Of a stretch of 64,000 nt of DNA, positions 47,947-61,557 are shown one piece after another. The stretch is taken from the NCBI GenBank assembly GCA_001599915.1, contig BCIG01000005.1, positions 248,001 to 312,000 on the forward strand, written 5' to 3'. The DNA is from Symbiotaphrina buchneri. Taxonomy: Eukaryota; Ascomycota; Symbiotaphrinales; Symbiotaphrinaceae. Numbering within the stretch: the stretch's first letter is position 1; every line of letters starts with the position of its first letter. The notes beneath the pieces are model-generated. The model was not told the origin of the DNA. It did no database searches and saw nothing but the letters and a program-made list of their open reading frames with translations. Made by a program: the position numbers and the translations under genes.

Positions 47947-48498
47947 TTAAACGTCCAGAGCGGGACCTTTGTCACCATACACGGGATCTTTGTCAAACCA
48001 GCCCAAATCACCGATTCCTGCAATCTTGCCCTCTTCGCCCGGCTTGCCATAGCACATGTCCCAGTTCTTCCCCTTGGGGTAGCTGCCGACCATCTCAAAG
48101 CCCCCCTCAATATCCTTTAATAGCCTATGAGCCACTCCTGCGGGGACAACAATTACGTCCCCCCTTTTCACCTCGGCTTCTACCTTTCCTGGATTGTCCT
48201 CCCCTCCGAAACACAGTAAAGCCCGGCCAGAAGCGATCCCCAGGACCTCATGTGCAGTGCTGTGGAAATGGGAGGTGCTGTACATCGTGTACCTCCATTG
48301 CGGATCCACCACTCCTACCGATTTCAGCCGGGCCTCGATATTTGATGCTCCGGCGCTCGAAGGGGGGAACGCCGAGTGATAAATTAGCAAAGGTTTATTC
48401 TGAATCGAGGTATTTGGGATAAGCCCGTGAGCTGGAATCGTATGTCGCGAAATTGGAAGCTCCTCGAGTGGCGTCAAGATTGACTTCGCCGTAGACAT
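47947..48498 (-). CDS. Cupin-fold protein (YjlB-like)
   Basis: A single exon encodes 183 aa from the ATG at 48498 (MSTAKSILTPLEEL). The frame extends to an earlier ATG at 48537, but the shorter start fits the usual beginning of this family. Cupin motif 1 is complete: His77, His79 and Glu84 in HFHSTAHEVLGIASG. Motif 2 is GDVIVVPAGVAHRL with His124. These four residues would bind one metal ion. The family is cytosolic and of unknown substrate, so an enzymatic or sensor role is possible. The protein ends in a GWFDKDPVYGDKGPALDV-type tail seen in bacterial and fungal relatives. It is single-copy here with no evident operon-like partner. Confidence 0.88.
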   Translation of the reverse strand: MSTAKSILTPLEELPISRHTIPAHGLIPNTSIQNKPLLIYHSAFPPSSAGASNIEARLKSVGVVDPQWRYTMYSTSHFHSTAHEVLGIASGRALLCFGGEDNPGKVEAEVKRGDVIVVPAGVAHRLLKDIEGGFEMVGSYPKGKNWDMCYGKPGEEGKIAGIGDLGWFDKDPVYGDKGPALDV

Positions 48499-48943
48499 TC
48501 TGCAAAGGAGGAATGGACGAGACACAGGTAATATCATGTATCTATCCGTAGAAAGCTGGATAGTCTTCCTCCTCGAGGCTGGCTATGTTTGATACCACGG
48601 CGTAGGAAGCACTCATATGATTATTAGGTAAAGAGCCGAGGCCGCCACTACGTCATAGGAGTTCCTCCTTTGCAGATATACACCCTGTCACGCCGCTGAG
48701 GCGGAAAAGCGAGATGGCATACACGAGGAATAGTTCAGTAACTCGTGAGAGAAAATCAGAGAGACCCGCTGGCTAAAAGACGATCGGACTTGAAAAAGGG
48801 CAATGAGAATATTCCACCGCTAATCAATGGTGTATCCCTCATGTCATTCGACGCCGGACCATCCCTGCAATGCATCAAAAATAACAACCCAGCAAGTCAA
48901 GCCTACAATGCGTGTTGACTCCAGAATTTCTAACGCATTCCAC
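48499..48943. other. Intergenic region
   Basis: 445 nt between the cupin start and the stop of the TMEM184 homologue, both on the minus strand. It presumably contains the cupin promoter. Nothing else is seen. Confidence 0.5.
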
Positions 48944-51082
48944 TCATTTCCAGACATTCTCATCGTCGATACCGCCATAAACTGGTTTGGCCGTGTTAGC
49001 ATCCTCTGCTTCCGACCTGCCCCATTGTTGTGCTTCTTCCGAGTTAAGAGGAGAGGGCGAAGATGATTCGTCGTTTTCCTCCTGCTCTTGTATTGTAAGA
49101 CTGGTGTCTTCCATGTTCGACTGTTGCAGAGGCGGTTCACGAACAGGTTCAAATTCCTGATGAATCTCTTGACCCTGATCCTCACCAGGATACGTCCTTC
49201 TGCGTCATGTCAGGTTTGTTGCCCGATGTCCATCTGACGGATGTGGGCTGCCACTTACATGAATTTTCGCGGCTCAATTTCATTCCATCCAGCTCCGCCC
49301 TCTTTTCGCGCCCTAGCCCTCTCAATTCCCTGGGCGTTCGTATCTTCTATCACCAAGTCCACAAGTTGACTATCCTCTGACTTGGTACTTGACCCAGATG
49401 AATGCTCCCTTATCCTTCCACTTATTAATGGTGCATTCGCCCTTGACCGAGATCTTGAAGGCGAAGAGCTCTGGTGGGATGATTTCCGGGGGTGCTTCCC
49501 CTTGTCGAGCGTCTTTTTTATCTCGCTCTTCCTTCGAATCTTATTGTCTTTCGTCGGTTGCAGGATATTACGGTTTGTGGAGGGAGTGACCAGGTCAGGG
49601 GTCGATGTCAACCAGTTCTCGCGGCTAGCATGATGTGCGGTGATTACAGGGTACTGAATCTGTTAGCACATAATAAGTCATCATCAAAGAGACGGGCAAC
49701 GTTACATTCCAGTCGCCAAATTCCAGGGCTCTAGCATTCGCGTAGAGTTCCTCCTCTGACGGATCAATCTCCATTGGTTCTACATCCTTGCTCCAATCGC
49801 CAGTGAATCTGCCACCTCTCCCCTTCTGCTGAGCGCGGATGTTGTGTGCTAGACCTGGACCAGCTTTTGCCAGAAGCGGTGTACGGACGCTCGGATGCCC
49901 AGGCTGAGGGATCCAATACTTCCCTTTGCCCCCTCTTTCATATCGCATGCCTTCGCGCATCCTCGCAATTCTAGAACTTGATTCTTCATGGGTCAATACG
50001 TCATCTCCTGCGTCGAAGTACCTGTATTGGTAGTGACCCCCTCTAAATGTCTCTTTGGTATCTTCAACGAGATCACGAATGCCGAACGCATCTCGGAATG
50101 CATATTTCACCGGCATCCGTGCAGCGGAGATCGTGACATCAGCATAATCATGCCAGGAAAAGGCATACCAGTGTGCAATAGCAAAGATTGGCATCTCAAA
50201 ACAGATCAGGGCGTCCTGGAGTGCAGCGGCGAGGTTATCAGGAGTGAAACCCTCCACATCATCTGGTATCGCACCGAGCCAGACCAGTATGGACAGGAAA
50301 AAACCTTGCCACCACGAAGCAAAGATGATCAGTTTCACGCAGAGAAACTTCGGCATAGGTCTGAACGGTTTCAGGTCTTGGGCCATGCAGGCCCAGAACA
50401 TTCCAAGGCTATACAGGCTGAGGCAAACGCTGACGTTGTAGAAGAGCCCAGTCCAGAAGTACCCAGAGCGCAGCCCAATATAGCCTTCCTGATAGGTTCC
50501 TGTAGCTTTCATAGTGATTGTGGCTATAGATAACACTGGTTTCAACCATGTGTACTGTAGGATTCCACGTTTGACCGCGAGGAATGTATGAGGGTCAGAG
50601 ATGTCAACCTTCGGCAGACAGTAATTCAGGGGCCATAAATGTTGCACTGGGGGACGGCCGTGCATCATTATTATCAAAGATCGTTCACCCCCAATAAAAG
50701 CGACCAAGAGTTGGAAAAACGTGTAGATCGTGAAGGCCTCGTAGATATCGCGGATTGGGTCGATCCAAAAAGCGGCCTTCACAGACATGATGCTCGCCCA
50801 TGACGCCGCTGAGTATATTGGCACCATAAGCAGGATACGAACAACAAATCTCTGCAGTAAAGGTTTTCGATAATTCTTCGTCTGTAGCCATATTGCCCTG
50901 GGCCAGCAGAAACAGATCAGCGAGTCTAATCAGTCGAGGTCTTGACCTGAAGCTTTGTCTTACACGAAAGAGAGTAATGAGGCCGATAAGGAAGCAACGC
51001 CAGCTAGGATGACGACAACCCTTGTGAGTCTCGATCCAGTCCCTCCACCACTTGACTCAATGTACATTGGGTCGGAGGACAT
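48944..51082 (-). CDS. TMEM184/DUF300 multi-pass membrane protein (OST-alpha-like)
   Basis: Four exons (51082-50964, 50897-49706, 49653-49259, 49199-48944) give 653 aa. Introns of 66, 52 and 59 nt begin GTAAGA, GTAACG and GTAAGT. The junctions restore SFVAIWLQTKNYRKPLLQR, GDWNYPVITAHHASRENW and a phase-2 join to RTYPGEDQ. The family has seven membrane spans. TRVVVILAGVASLSASLLSFV is the first, and ILLMVPIYSAASW, YEAFTIYTFFQLLVAFIGG and ICFEMPIFAIAHWYAFSW are signature segments. The C-terminal third (about 330-653) is a disordered cytosolic tail ending KPVYGGIDDENVWK. Members sit in Golgi, vacuole or plasma membranes; the animal relative OST-alpha transports organic solutes. The transport substrate in fungi is not established. 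Confidence 0.92.
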
Positions 51083-51627
51083 TCTAGGGAGACCCTTGGA
51101 GCGGATGGCGCTCCCAGAAATGGCCCTTGAGCAGGACCAGTGTTTCCAGGTAGGAGATCAGGGGGCCTCCTCGATATTATCAGCCGATCGACAGAACAGC
51201 TGCATGGTTCATTGAACTGTTCCAAATGTGGAATTATAGATTGCTCGAGCAAGGCGAATGCGCATTGGTGGAGAAGGGAGCCGTTCTGGGGAAGAAGTGT
51301 TCACATGCCCAAAAACATAAATGCTGCCTGGCCAGTGACGCGGAGAGCTAGCGAGCTTGCTTGGGTAGAAGCTCGGACATTTACGAAAAGCTTCCTAACT
51401 TGGTTTAAAGGCAACCGCCCCGGACCACTATAAACTCATTCATTCGACCGACGCGTCCACCACTGACCGACTCATGCGGATCTGATTAATTGCCAGTCAA
51501 CTGCCGCTGGAATGTAAAGCGTCAGATTTATTTTGCTGCAGCCTTATGCAAGTATCCTCTGAAATGGCCTGTACAGACTTTCAGCAAGGATGAGAAACAA
51601 GCAACTCACATCCGCATGTGAGCCAAG
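51083..51627. promoter_or_regulatory. Divergent promoter region of the TMEM184 homologue and csf1
   Basis: 545 nt separate the two start codons. A purine-rich stretch lies near 51,250-51,300. I could not assign any factor site with confidence. Confidence 0.55.
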
Positions 51628-54600
51628 ATGGCCAGCGGCGGGCTCACCTCGGAGTCACTGAACCAGCAGCATAGTTTCGACTGGTTCGATCTCCATATCA
51701 CTCATCGAATCTTGGCGGAGGCTGATTGTACTTAGGATATTTCTGGTGGAACTGATCGTCTGCGGAATACTGTAATACGATCCCAGGGTCCAATTACTTA
51801 CGATGTTACTGACGCGGCCGCCAGGACGCTCTTCTTCCTTTTCTACTTCAACAGATTGTTTGCTACTCTCGTGTCATACGGGCTCAGAGCATACACATGG
51901 CACAAGTATCGCGCTTATGTCGATATTCAAGCGCTCCAGATTTCGCTCCTAGGAGGTCGAATTTTTGTGAAAGGGGTGCGATATCACGGGCACAACGAGA
52001 CGATAATCATCCAGTCAGGTCACATAACCTGGCAGTACTGGCAACGGAAAGTGCGCAAAGTGGGCTACAAACGAGTCAGCACTGAGATTGAAGATGAGAA
52101 AGGACCACATGGATCAGAATCCCGGTGCCGAGGAGCTAAAGAGCTACCATGTCGTTTCGTGGCATCTTTGCAGGGGTTGGAATGGTTCGTGTACAACAGG
52201 ACGCCTGCGTACGAAGCTATCGCAGCCAGCCTGGCGGGCGACCACATGGAGAACGGCTCAAGGCATGATCAAGAAGAGATTGGGGGCTCATCCGCGAATA
52301 CAGCAGCCCCGTTTCACCCCGGACAAACTATGCCTGGAAGGCATGAGCTAGGATCCGAGTGGTCTTCTGTTCTAGAGAAGCCGCTGAATCAATCAAACTC
52401 TGACCCTGTTGTCGACGGCTTGAGCGAAAATATATTTCCGCTCTCGGACGCGGAAAAGTATTCCACAAACGATTCTCCGTCAGTCCCGGTCAGTAATGCT
52501 GGAACATCTGATGCAGATAGGCGGGCACCTGTAACGGGCCCAAATGCCATCCTGCTCAATCTGCTTCCAGTCCACATCCAATGTAAAAAGGGTGCGATCG
52601 TCATGGGGAACGAGAATACGAAATGTGTGCTCACTTTGAAGTTTGACACCGTCAGTGGTGAAATTGACGCGACAGCCGCTCGGCCCGTGGACCAATACAA
52701 GCAACTCTTCAACTTCAAATTCTTTCACCCTGTGGTTCAGATGAAACCGAACATCACATACAAAGAACCCCAACTTGTGGCTGCAGCAAGGTTGAGAAGA
52801 ACAACTGACAAGAGCGGGGATAAAGTCATGCACAAGAGTCTCTTCAGAGGAATGAAGCGTAGGGAACAGAAGCTCTGGCACACAATCAGAGATTTAATAC
52901 CTCTCTTTCAACGGTCTGTAGAGTCTTTATCACCCGACAAGAGTGGCGATGACTTGAACGAGGCTGTTGATGGGCTACTTGATAATCTCCCTGGGCAGGA
53001 ATGTTGGCTCGGTCTGACAAGGTATCTGGACGATGATGACGAAGAGAAAGAACATTCATCATGGTCTGCTGTAGAATATGGGAAATTCTCTACCATTATA
53101 GATTGTGCTCAGGTGGATATGTGCTTCTATTGGGATGTTCCAGGCTTGGTCCCTGAACGTCCGAAATCAGCCAAAGAAGACCCCAGACTACTCGAAGACA
53201 TCAATGGCGACACTCCACCGGAATGGGGTCTAGATCTGTCATTCAAGGGCCAAGGAACACTCCACTACGGCCCTTGGGCTGATAGGCAGCGCGCAGACTT
53301 GCAGACGGTATTCTTTCCGAAGTCTTATAAAGATGCGGAGCCGGCGAAACCCTTGGCGCCTGGAGAGACTAGGGTCAGTACTGTTTTCAAACTTTTGATT
53401 GAGATTGAAGACGGTATGACCCTGCGGATTCCTACAAGGGAGGCATCTAAGGACTGGAAGTGGAAGGGATTGGCAGACGCCGTAAGTGGAAGAAATGGTT
53501 CGAGGCGGGATAAAAATACCAGGTCTACGAGACTGTTCAAAAAGAGCAACAAAGCAACACCCGGCCCTGACGTGCGCCCGTTCGGGTGGCTTGACCTGAA
53601 AGTCATGGGGGATTCTACTATTCGATACTCCATTGATATGGTTGCAGGTCACAACGGATTTGGGAATCGCGTCCATCTCGATCTCCGAGAGACAGAGCTA
53701 TCATCAAGTGTCAATCATGGTCTTCTCTGGCGGTCGACAAGGCAGACAGTCTCTTGTGACCTGGGAATACCGCTGAAATGGAATGGCTTTCATAACTGGA
53801 CAATTGACGTAATGACCGACGGGCTTGAACTCTTTCTACTGAGAGAGCATGTGTTCTTATTAACTGACCTGATTGACGATTGGTCTTCAGGCCCACCAAA
53901 CGATTATTATACTTTCACCGCTTTCAAATACGACATCAACATTCGAGCCTCCAGTTTTAAGCTTTTTCTCAATGCGAACGATGCGAATATAATCAATGAT
54001 CCTTCGGATTTCGATGACAACACTTTCGTCAGCCTGGAAGCAGATAGTGTGACTGCTGGGATTTCCATCCCTCAGCTTAATTACCTCCTTGAGGAGAATC
54101 AAGTATCCTTCAACATTGAAGCGCTTGATATCTCCATGGTTTTATACCTGCCACCGTGGAATACACATCAATTATTCACGGAGTCGAAAACAGTTGCTAC
54201 GCTCGATGACCTAAAGGTAGATGCTCAGTACCATTACCACACAGGTACCTCGCCGACTCTGACGGACACATTGTTCATGACTCTTGTGGGCTCTAAGCCT
54301 AATTTCACAACGTATGGATTTGTAATTCGGTACCTGCTAAGAATAAGAGAGAATTATTTCGGAGATCATATTCACTTCAGAACGCTGGAAGAGTTCCAGC
54401 AGGACATCGGAAAGAAGCAGGTAGTTGAGACTGAAATTGCGGAGAAGAATCATCACAAGAAAAGTAATGACTTGGATGTTATTCTCAGTATAGAAGGTGA
54501 AGACGGATCAATCCTTCTTCCGAGTAACTTGTACAGCAGCAAGAGGCATGTCCGGCTTGATTTGGGATCTTTTCACGCCGACATCCGGTTCACGAACTAC

Positions 54601-57600
54601 TATATGGATCTCGAGGTCAGCTTTTCACCGTTTGCCTTTTCCCTTGGGAATGAGGATTCTGGTTCTGCGACGCCAACAAGCATGACGTCCGAGACTCAAT
54701 TGTTCATTGATGGGACAGTCTTTCGGGGCCATAGACTTTTCGGATTGCCACCGGCAGAGCCCACCTACATGTGCAATTGGGATTTCGAGATAGGTTCAGT
54801 CACTGGAGAATGTCGCAGTGATTTTCTGCACTGTCTAATTGCTGGTGTCAAGGCTTTTTCGTTCTCCTCACTGGATCTGGAGAATGCCCTTTCCACTGTG
54901 ACCTCTGACCCCTTGTATGACGTTAGCTTCCTCCGTGTCAGGACTAAGTCTGTACGGCTCTGGTTGCACGCGGACGAGTCGGCGTTCCTTTTGAGTACCG
55001 GTGCTATTAGCATCAGTTTCAATGACTGGGCTGGGAATTTATATTCAGAACGGCTGGAGATGCTTGTGCCCAATATCACCCTAGCTTGCGTGGATGCTGA
55101 ATCCGCTGCACGACATAGGTCACGGTCAACTTCCCCGGTCAAGACGTCTGGATGCTTGGAGACCGCAATCAAGCTCACAATGATAGAGCGCAAGTCCCAG
55201 TTCACGGAGCAACTACGACTGCAGCAGAAGCACATAATACAACATGATGGACGCACACAACGAACTACTTTCCTCTATCGGGACATCAAGGAACTGGAAA
55301 CCTATCAGGCTCCCCCTGACATTCGAGGAGTGGTTCCCCCGGCAATGCCTTGTCCTCCTATGCCGCATCCAATAGGGTCTTGGGCGAACGCTGAGCGTGA
55401 TTTGCCTTCACACAGTGCCAATAACTCGTCTATCACTGGTGACGGTGCTAGCTCAAGTAGTATGCCTCCCTCGGTAGCTTCTGATTCCAACAGCGGACGT
55501 AGTGTCGTGAGAAGAGAAAAGGGCGCGTTCAGATCCAGCACAACCGACCTAATCGACACCCAGGGTAGTGGTGGAGCCAGCGTTGCACCAAAATCAGAAC
55601 GCCTCACTCGCAATCTGCCTTCGACGTCGGCAGATTCAGACCAGGGTGGTGCTTACCAGGAAACTTCAGAAGGCTCGGTCAGGAGGATCTGGGCCCCAGC
55701 TCGGACGAGCGTTGCTTTCTCTAGCTCTTATGCAGCCCCATATTTTCCTTTGTGCTTCGTTCAGCCTGATAGAAAAGAAGTGCCCCCTCTACGGTCTGGT
55801 CTTGGCTATGATCGGCCAAGGGATGAGCCAGGACAGCCGTTCAATATTTCATCCTTCGATGCCTTTGACGAAGAAGCAACACATACAAGCTTTTTAATCA
55901 GCATGGGAACAGGGGTTAGGGGGTTCTTCACCCCCGAGGCAGCACGAGCTGTTACACATTTCGTCGACAGTCTTCAATCAAGGAACCCTGAGGACATGTT
56001 GGATGCTCTGCAGATAGACTCTATCAAACCCATCACGTCCCAGGCGAAAACAAGAATGAGAGCTGGCAAAACGGTCGATCTGAATCTGAGGATCCCATTC
56101 ACACATTTACGCCTCATTAACACATTTCAATCGCATAGCGAGTCAATTGGAGAACGCCAGGCTCAAGACCGATATGATCTGTGCCTCGACTGGCTCTCTT
56201 TAACGTCTCGTTTCAGGGTCAAACCTCGACTCCGAAACAATCCGGAAGGCGGAGAAAAGCTCACAGTCCTTCATGTTCTGCTTCAAGATTTGTCCATGGC
56301 CGTGACTGAACGATCGGTTGATTCGCCTATCGAACGTGCAGTCGCAACTATGGAAGTCAGCGATGTCGTTTTTTGGCTGGCAACCGAGCAAGAGATGTCC
56401 AGTAACTTTCAGTTGAAAACCTTGGACATATCCACCAGGAGCAGCAACGTTCAGTATCTTGCAGCGATGATTCATCGATCCACTGCCCTTGGGATAACAC
56501 TCGGCAAAGAAATTAGCATAATCTTGGCTACACAGAAAACACGCCTTCGCCGGCTAGTGTATCATCTGATGAGCTCTGGAGATGGCGTTCCCGATCCTGT
56601 GTTTATCACTAGGGCTTCTTATGTGTTTCGCCTTGCAGATGATCATTTGAGGACCAAAGATTCCTGGAAAATCATCTCTCGACTCAGATACATATTCTTC
56701 CAGTCCTCTAAGGGAGAGAAAGAGGCACTTCAGTATGAGTGCCTAGACGATTCTCCTTCTTGCCCACCCGATGCGCGCATGCGAGTAATTACAGCTCTCA
56801 ACCGTTGGCGTACATGGGACCTGTTTCAGATTGAGCAGAGCGTCTTGATACGAAAAGTTTTCGGTCCATTCGGGAAAGTCGGGGTTGCCAGACCCATTGA
56901 AAGCTTCAGGCGAAGGTTATCCTTTAACCTCGGTAGACTCTCGTTCGTGGTGGATCCCAGCCCAAGGCAGAACGAAATTGTGATGCTCGGAATCACAGTG
57001 AGCGTCGTGATCACCACACCTGACGTGTCGGAAACGTCGCCTTTGCTCCTGGCCGGCCCTCAGACAACCGTTGTTCAGCTTCATAATGAGAAAGCAGCTA
57101 TTCGACTGAACTGGGAACTGTGTGAATTGGTTGAGAATATTCTACAGCTCTTTAGTCCCCAGCTGCAGAAGACCAGTGAGAGGCATGGACCAGAACAGGA
57201 TGAGCAATCAGTGCAGTCCGTTACCGGATCTGTGAAGAATGAGCACACGGAAAAAAGCACTATCTTTCAATTCATATTTGTCCTTGAATCCGCGACAGTG
57301 GCGCTGGACAGTATAAACTTCAAGATCGTCACTGCCAGCAAGGCCTTGAAAGGTTCTATCATCCACATTGACGATACTATAGCGACAACAAATCAGTCAA
57401 TGCATATCCTACTACACGCTGATGGCGCCAGTTCAGAAATCCTGAATTCTTCGAGATCGATGACTTTCTGCAAGCTTGTCGAGCCAGGCCTTTACTTATC
57501 GCGCGCCCAAAGTCTCCTGGATGGATCGTTCACGACAGCGTGGAAACTTGCCGGAACCTGCACAGAGCTGAAGATTGACGTTCGGCAAGACGTACTTGAG

Positions 57601-60600
57601 TTACTCGAAGTTATCGACGCGATACTTGGAGATGAGGTCGCTTATATACAGCGTCTGATCCGAAATGCACCACTGCAACCAGCTGAGAGTGCTTCAAAGC
57701 AATCAGCACGACGGTCATCTAATGGGGCGGGGCTGGCCGTTGATAACTTTACCCTGGCGTTTTTCTTAAAGAAGTACTGTATCAATGCTGTCTTACTTGA
57801 CGCGCTAACATACTCTTTCTCGGGAGAGGAAGCTCGGACGTCTGTAGAGCCCTCCTCAGGGTCTCGGATGTCACTTGATTTCGACCTTAAGACGCACAGG
57901 CATCAGCTATCTGCATGGAATAGGAGCATACATGAAGAATTCTCTTCATTAGAAATGCCCCCGATTAACGGAAGGATTTCATGTCTAGTCGGCCAAGAAA
58001 TAACAGAAGTACAGATATCGACTATTGTCAATACCATAAGCTTTGACGCGGCGCCTATTCATGGTTTTTTCACGACACTCTCTAGACCAGAAATTGGAAA
58101 TCTTGTCGAAGAAGCTCGAACAGGTCTGTCAGCAGTCAGATCCCGTCATACAAGCCTTTTTCCGTCAGGACAGCAGCAAAAATCCTCTTCTGGGTCGTCT
58201 AGACTCGTTGCGTATAACGTCCACCTGACGTTGTCAGGGATGTCTGTTGTTGCGAATGCTCCTGATACAGAAGCGGAGGCTAATATCGCGCGACTGCACT
58301 TCGCCGTTGGATGTTTGCAAGTACGAGCCTCGAACCGGATCGAGCGGGCGGGTCCCATCCTTGAATGCCCAGAGATGCACGTGAAAATGCAGCACATTGG
58401 GCTCTACCTCACACGCTCAAGTGAAGAGAGCGAGCAATCGTGTGGCAAGATAGACTTCGACCTATCCATTCACAGTAGCTCCATGTCTCCCGAAACTGCC
58501 CGCTTGATCGCAGTTAAAAGTACAGGTCTCGAGGTCAGCCTTTTCGCCGAAACCGCCTCCACTATTGTTAGTGTGATAAATCATCTCCAGGAAAGGATCA
58601 AAAAGCTTCATTTGAAGAATGAAGTGAAGCAACTACGCCGTTTCAGTAGGAATCCTTCTGGGACGGCAGTAGAGCTCCCCGATCACACAACCCGCGATGC
58701 CGCTGCGAGCGATTCTACCTCAAGCCACTTCGCCAGAAACTCTTACGAGGTTGAGCTGAAAAGTATTCAGATCAGTTGGATTATTGGCACAACTGGTCCA
58801 CTGCCTCCTGGCACAGAACAAGAAGACCTTGTACTATCCTTCAACCGGATGCATCTAACTACAGGAAGGGCAAACAGCGCGCGCCTCATTCTCGAGCTGT
58901 TCAAGTTACAGATGGTGCCGCAGTCGCAGAAAAAGTCAGGCAGATCAGTGAATTCAGCTGTCCTGCCTGAAGTCTTTTTCAACGTAGCATATGTCTCCGC
59001 GAACGACAGCCGACGACTTGCGTTCCAAGCTGTTGGTAAGGAGCTTGACCTCCGCTTAACGTCACAATTCATCGTTCCGGGCTATGCCTTAGTACGATCT
59101 ATCACATCAGCCGGTACGTTGTTACGGTCCGCATCTGCTGCATGGTACCCTGGTTCTTCACAAAGGGACCGGAAGCAAGCGAAACTTTTCGGACAGAAAA
59201 AATTTGCTTCCGTCTTAATCGATGCGGATTTCGCGGGCGCAGTCGTTCACATGCAGGGCAACAAAACTCATACACAAACATCGTCAGTGAGCTTCCTGCG
59301 AAGGGGAGCTGCACCACAGCCTGGCAGGTATGGCCAGTTTGGTCAAGACAACTCTGCTAGTAGCACCACTCTTCGATCACCGGGTCTGGCGTTCAAGTTC
59401 GAGTACATAGATAACAACAAGGATGCTCCGGCTCTGAACGGTGAGGTCAAGATATCGGCGTCGAGCAATATTGTCCATCCAACTTTAGTACCGCTTGTCA
59501 TGGAAGTATCTTCCAGCATCAAGGACATTGTACAAAAGCCAGGAGAGACCGCGAGCCAATCAGCCTCACGACAAGCGCAGTCGAGGTTTTTGGACGAAGA
59601 ACTACTCAGAAAAGATCCTAGTGTAATCCTAGGGCACTTGCAGCTGAACATTGGCATACGTATATGCAGACAAGAATTTAGTCTCAGCTGTCAGCCTATC
59701 GCACGAGTAACTGCAACAGCCCGTTACGAGTCCATCTACTTTACCATAAACTCGGTGCAAGCCGAGGATCGTTATCAGTTCCTGTCCGTCTCAGCGCGGG
59801 TCAGCCAATTGCAAGCATCTGTGCAACATGTCTACTCGCGGGAGTCGACAGCCACACTGCACGTTGACACAATGGTGCTGTCTTTCATGAATAGTAAACA
59901 TGTCGGAGGCACGAGTGGATTGTCTGCCATACTGAAGATCAGTCCACTCATGACTCAGATTAATGTCAAGCAGGTGCAAGACTTCTTGCTCTTTCGGGAG
60001 ATATGGTTACCGCCAGAGGTCCGGAGGCCATCGGCTCAATCTGTACCAACATCAGCTTCCGATTCCCAGCAGTACTTGGTACAACGCTATCAACAGATTG
60101 CAGCCACAAGCGCTTTCCCATGGAATGCAACACTAGCTGTCGAGGAATTCGACCTCCAACTGGACCTAGGTCAAGGGCTGGGCAAGTCAAGATTACTTGT
60201 TTCCGACTTCTGGGCGTCATCCAAGAAGAACAGTGATTCAGAACAGAATCTTTGCATTGCGTTCCAGAGGTTAGGGATAGATGGAAACGGTCGGTTGAGC
60301 GGCTCAATTGAATTGCAGACGCTCAAGATTCGGACTTCCATACAATGGCCCCTGTCAGACAACACGTTGCTCCAAATGCCTTTGGTGCAGGCATCCATTG
60401 GATTTTCAGAGCTGCGTATCAAAGCAGGCTTCGACTATCAAGCTTTCCTGATCTCTCACATTACCGAATTTCACTTTCTGATGTATAATCTGCGGAACGA
60501 AGAAGGCTCCGGAGGTGACCGACTTGTTGGAGTTCTTGAGGGCGATACTGTCCGGGCCTATTGCACTACCATAAGTGCATCGCAAGGATTAGCACTTTAT

Positions 60601-61557
60601 CAGGCGCTGGCACGACTTGCTCAAGAGAAGAAGGCAGCTTATGAAGCGTCTTTGAGGGATCTGGAAAGGTATATGAAACGGAGATCCGTCTCCGCGGCTG
60701 CGATTGTTCCTCCTGAAACCCCGTCTATGAAGGAAGAGAAGGACGATGCAAAGATCCCAGTTTCTCTACAGACCGACGTGGTCTTGAATCTCAAGGTTAT
60801 CGATTTCGGTGCCTTTCCAAGCACCTTCTTCGATAATCAGATCTTCAAAATTGAAGCTCTGAACGCAGCAGCTCGCTTTGCTGTAAGCATGCAGGCTAAT
60901 AAGATTCACAGCGGTTTGCGGCTTACACTCGGGCAACTCCGTGTGGCCCTGGCACAAGTCAGGAACTCAAGCGTGCCAAAGACCCTTGCGGAAGTACTGG
61001 TGGACGATGTCATCCGCAATGCTCGGGAGTCACGTGGAGGCATCATTCTGCGTGTGCCAAAGGTAGTAGCTGCCATGCAAACCTGGCAAAGCCCTGGCGC
61101 AAATGACATTGATTACATCTTTAAGAGCTCTTTCGAAGGCAAGGTTGACGTTGGTTGGAACTATGCTCGGATAAGCTTCATCAGGGGCATGTGGGCCAAC
61201 CACTCTCGAGCCCTTGCTCAGAGACTCGGTAAGCCGCTACCGCAATCGGCGGTTCGAATTACCGGAGCTCCGGAGCCAGCAGGTGAAGGCAGTGGAGAAG
61301 CATCAGGAGACGGGCGACAGAAAATCACTGCCGTGGTGAACATGCCATTGTCAAAGTACGAGTACCATCCGCTCGAGCCGCCTGTCATCGAAACACCACA
61401 GCTGAGAGATATGGGGGAAGCCACCCCGCCGCTGGAATGGATCGGGTTGCATAGAGACCGTCTTCCCAATCTGACTCACCAGGTAGTCATTGTCACGCTC
61501 TTGGAAATCGCGAAGGAGGTAGAAGACGCATACGGGAAAATTCTGGGTACGTCTTGA
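51628..61557 (+). CDS. csf1: Csf1/BLTP1-type bridge-like lipid-transfer protein
   Basis: Three exons (51628-51683, 51736-51771, 51825-61557) give 3274 aa. The first intron (52 nt) has an unusual GTTCGA donor but a normal GCTGATTGTACTTAG end. The second (53 nt) starts GTAATA and ends GCCGCCAG. Spliced, the N terminus reads MASGGLTSESLNQQHSFDW followed by the membrane anchor IFLVELIVCGILTLFFLFYF (residues 20-39), then RLFATLVSYGLRAYTWHKYR, typical of fungal Csf1. The ER-anchored N terminus leads into a long rod of repeated beta-groove modules that channel phospholipids between membranes. Disordered inserts occur at about 120-240 and 1170-1300. In yeast it is needed for growth in the cold and for lipid supply to GPI-anchor synthesis. 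The C-terminal motif is YEYHPLEPPVIETPQLRDMG. Confidence 0.95.

Noticed and set aside
48499-48537. Upstream in-frame ATG giving a 13-residue longer cupin protein
   Set aside because: The extension (MILPVSRPFLLCR) is not expected in this family, and the ATG at 48498 begins the conserved sequence.
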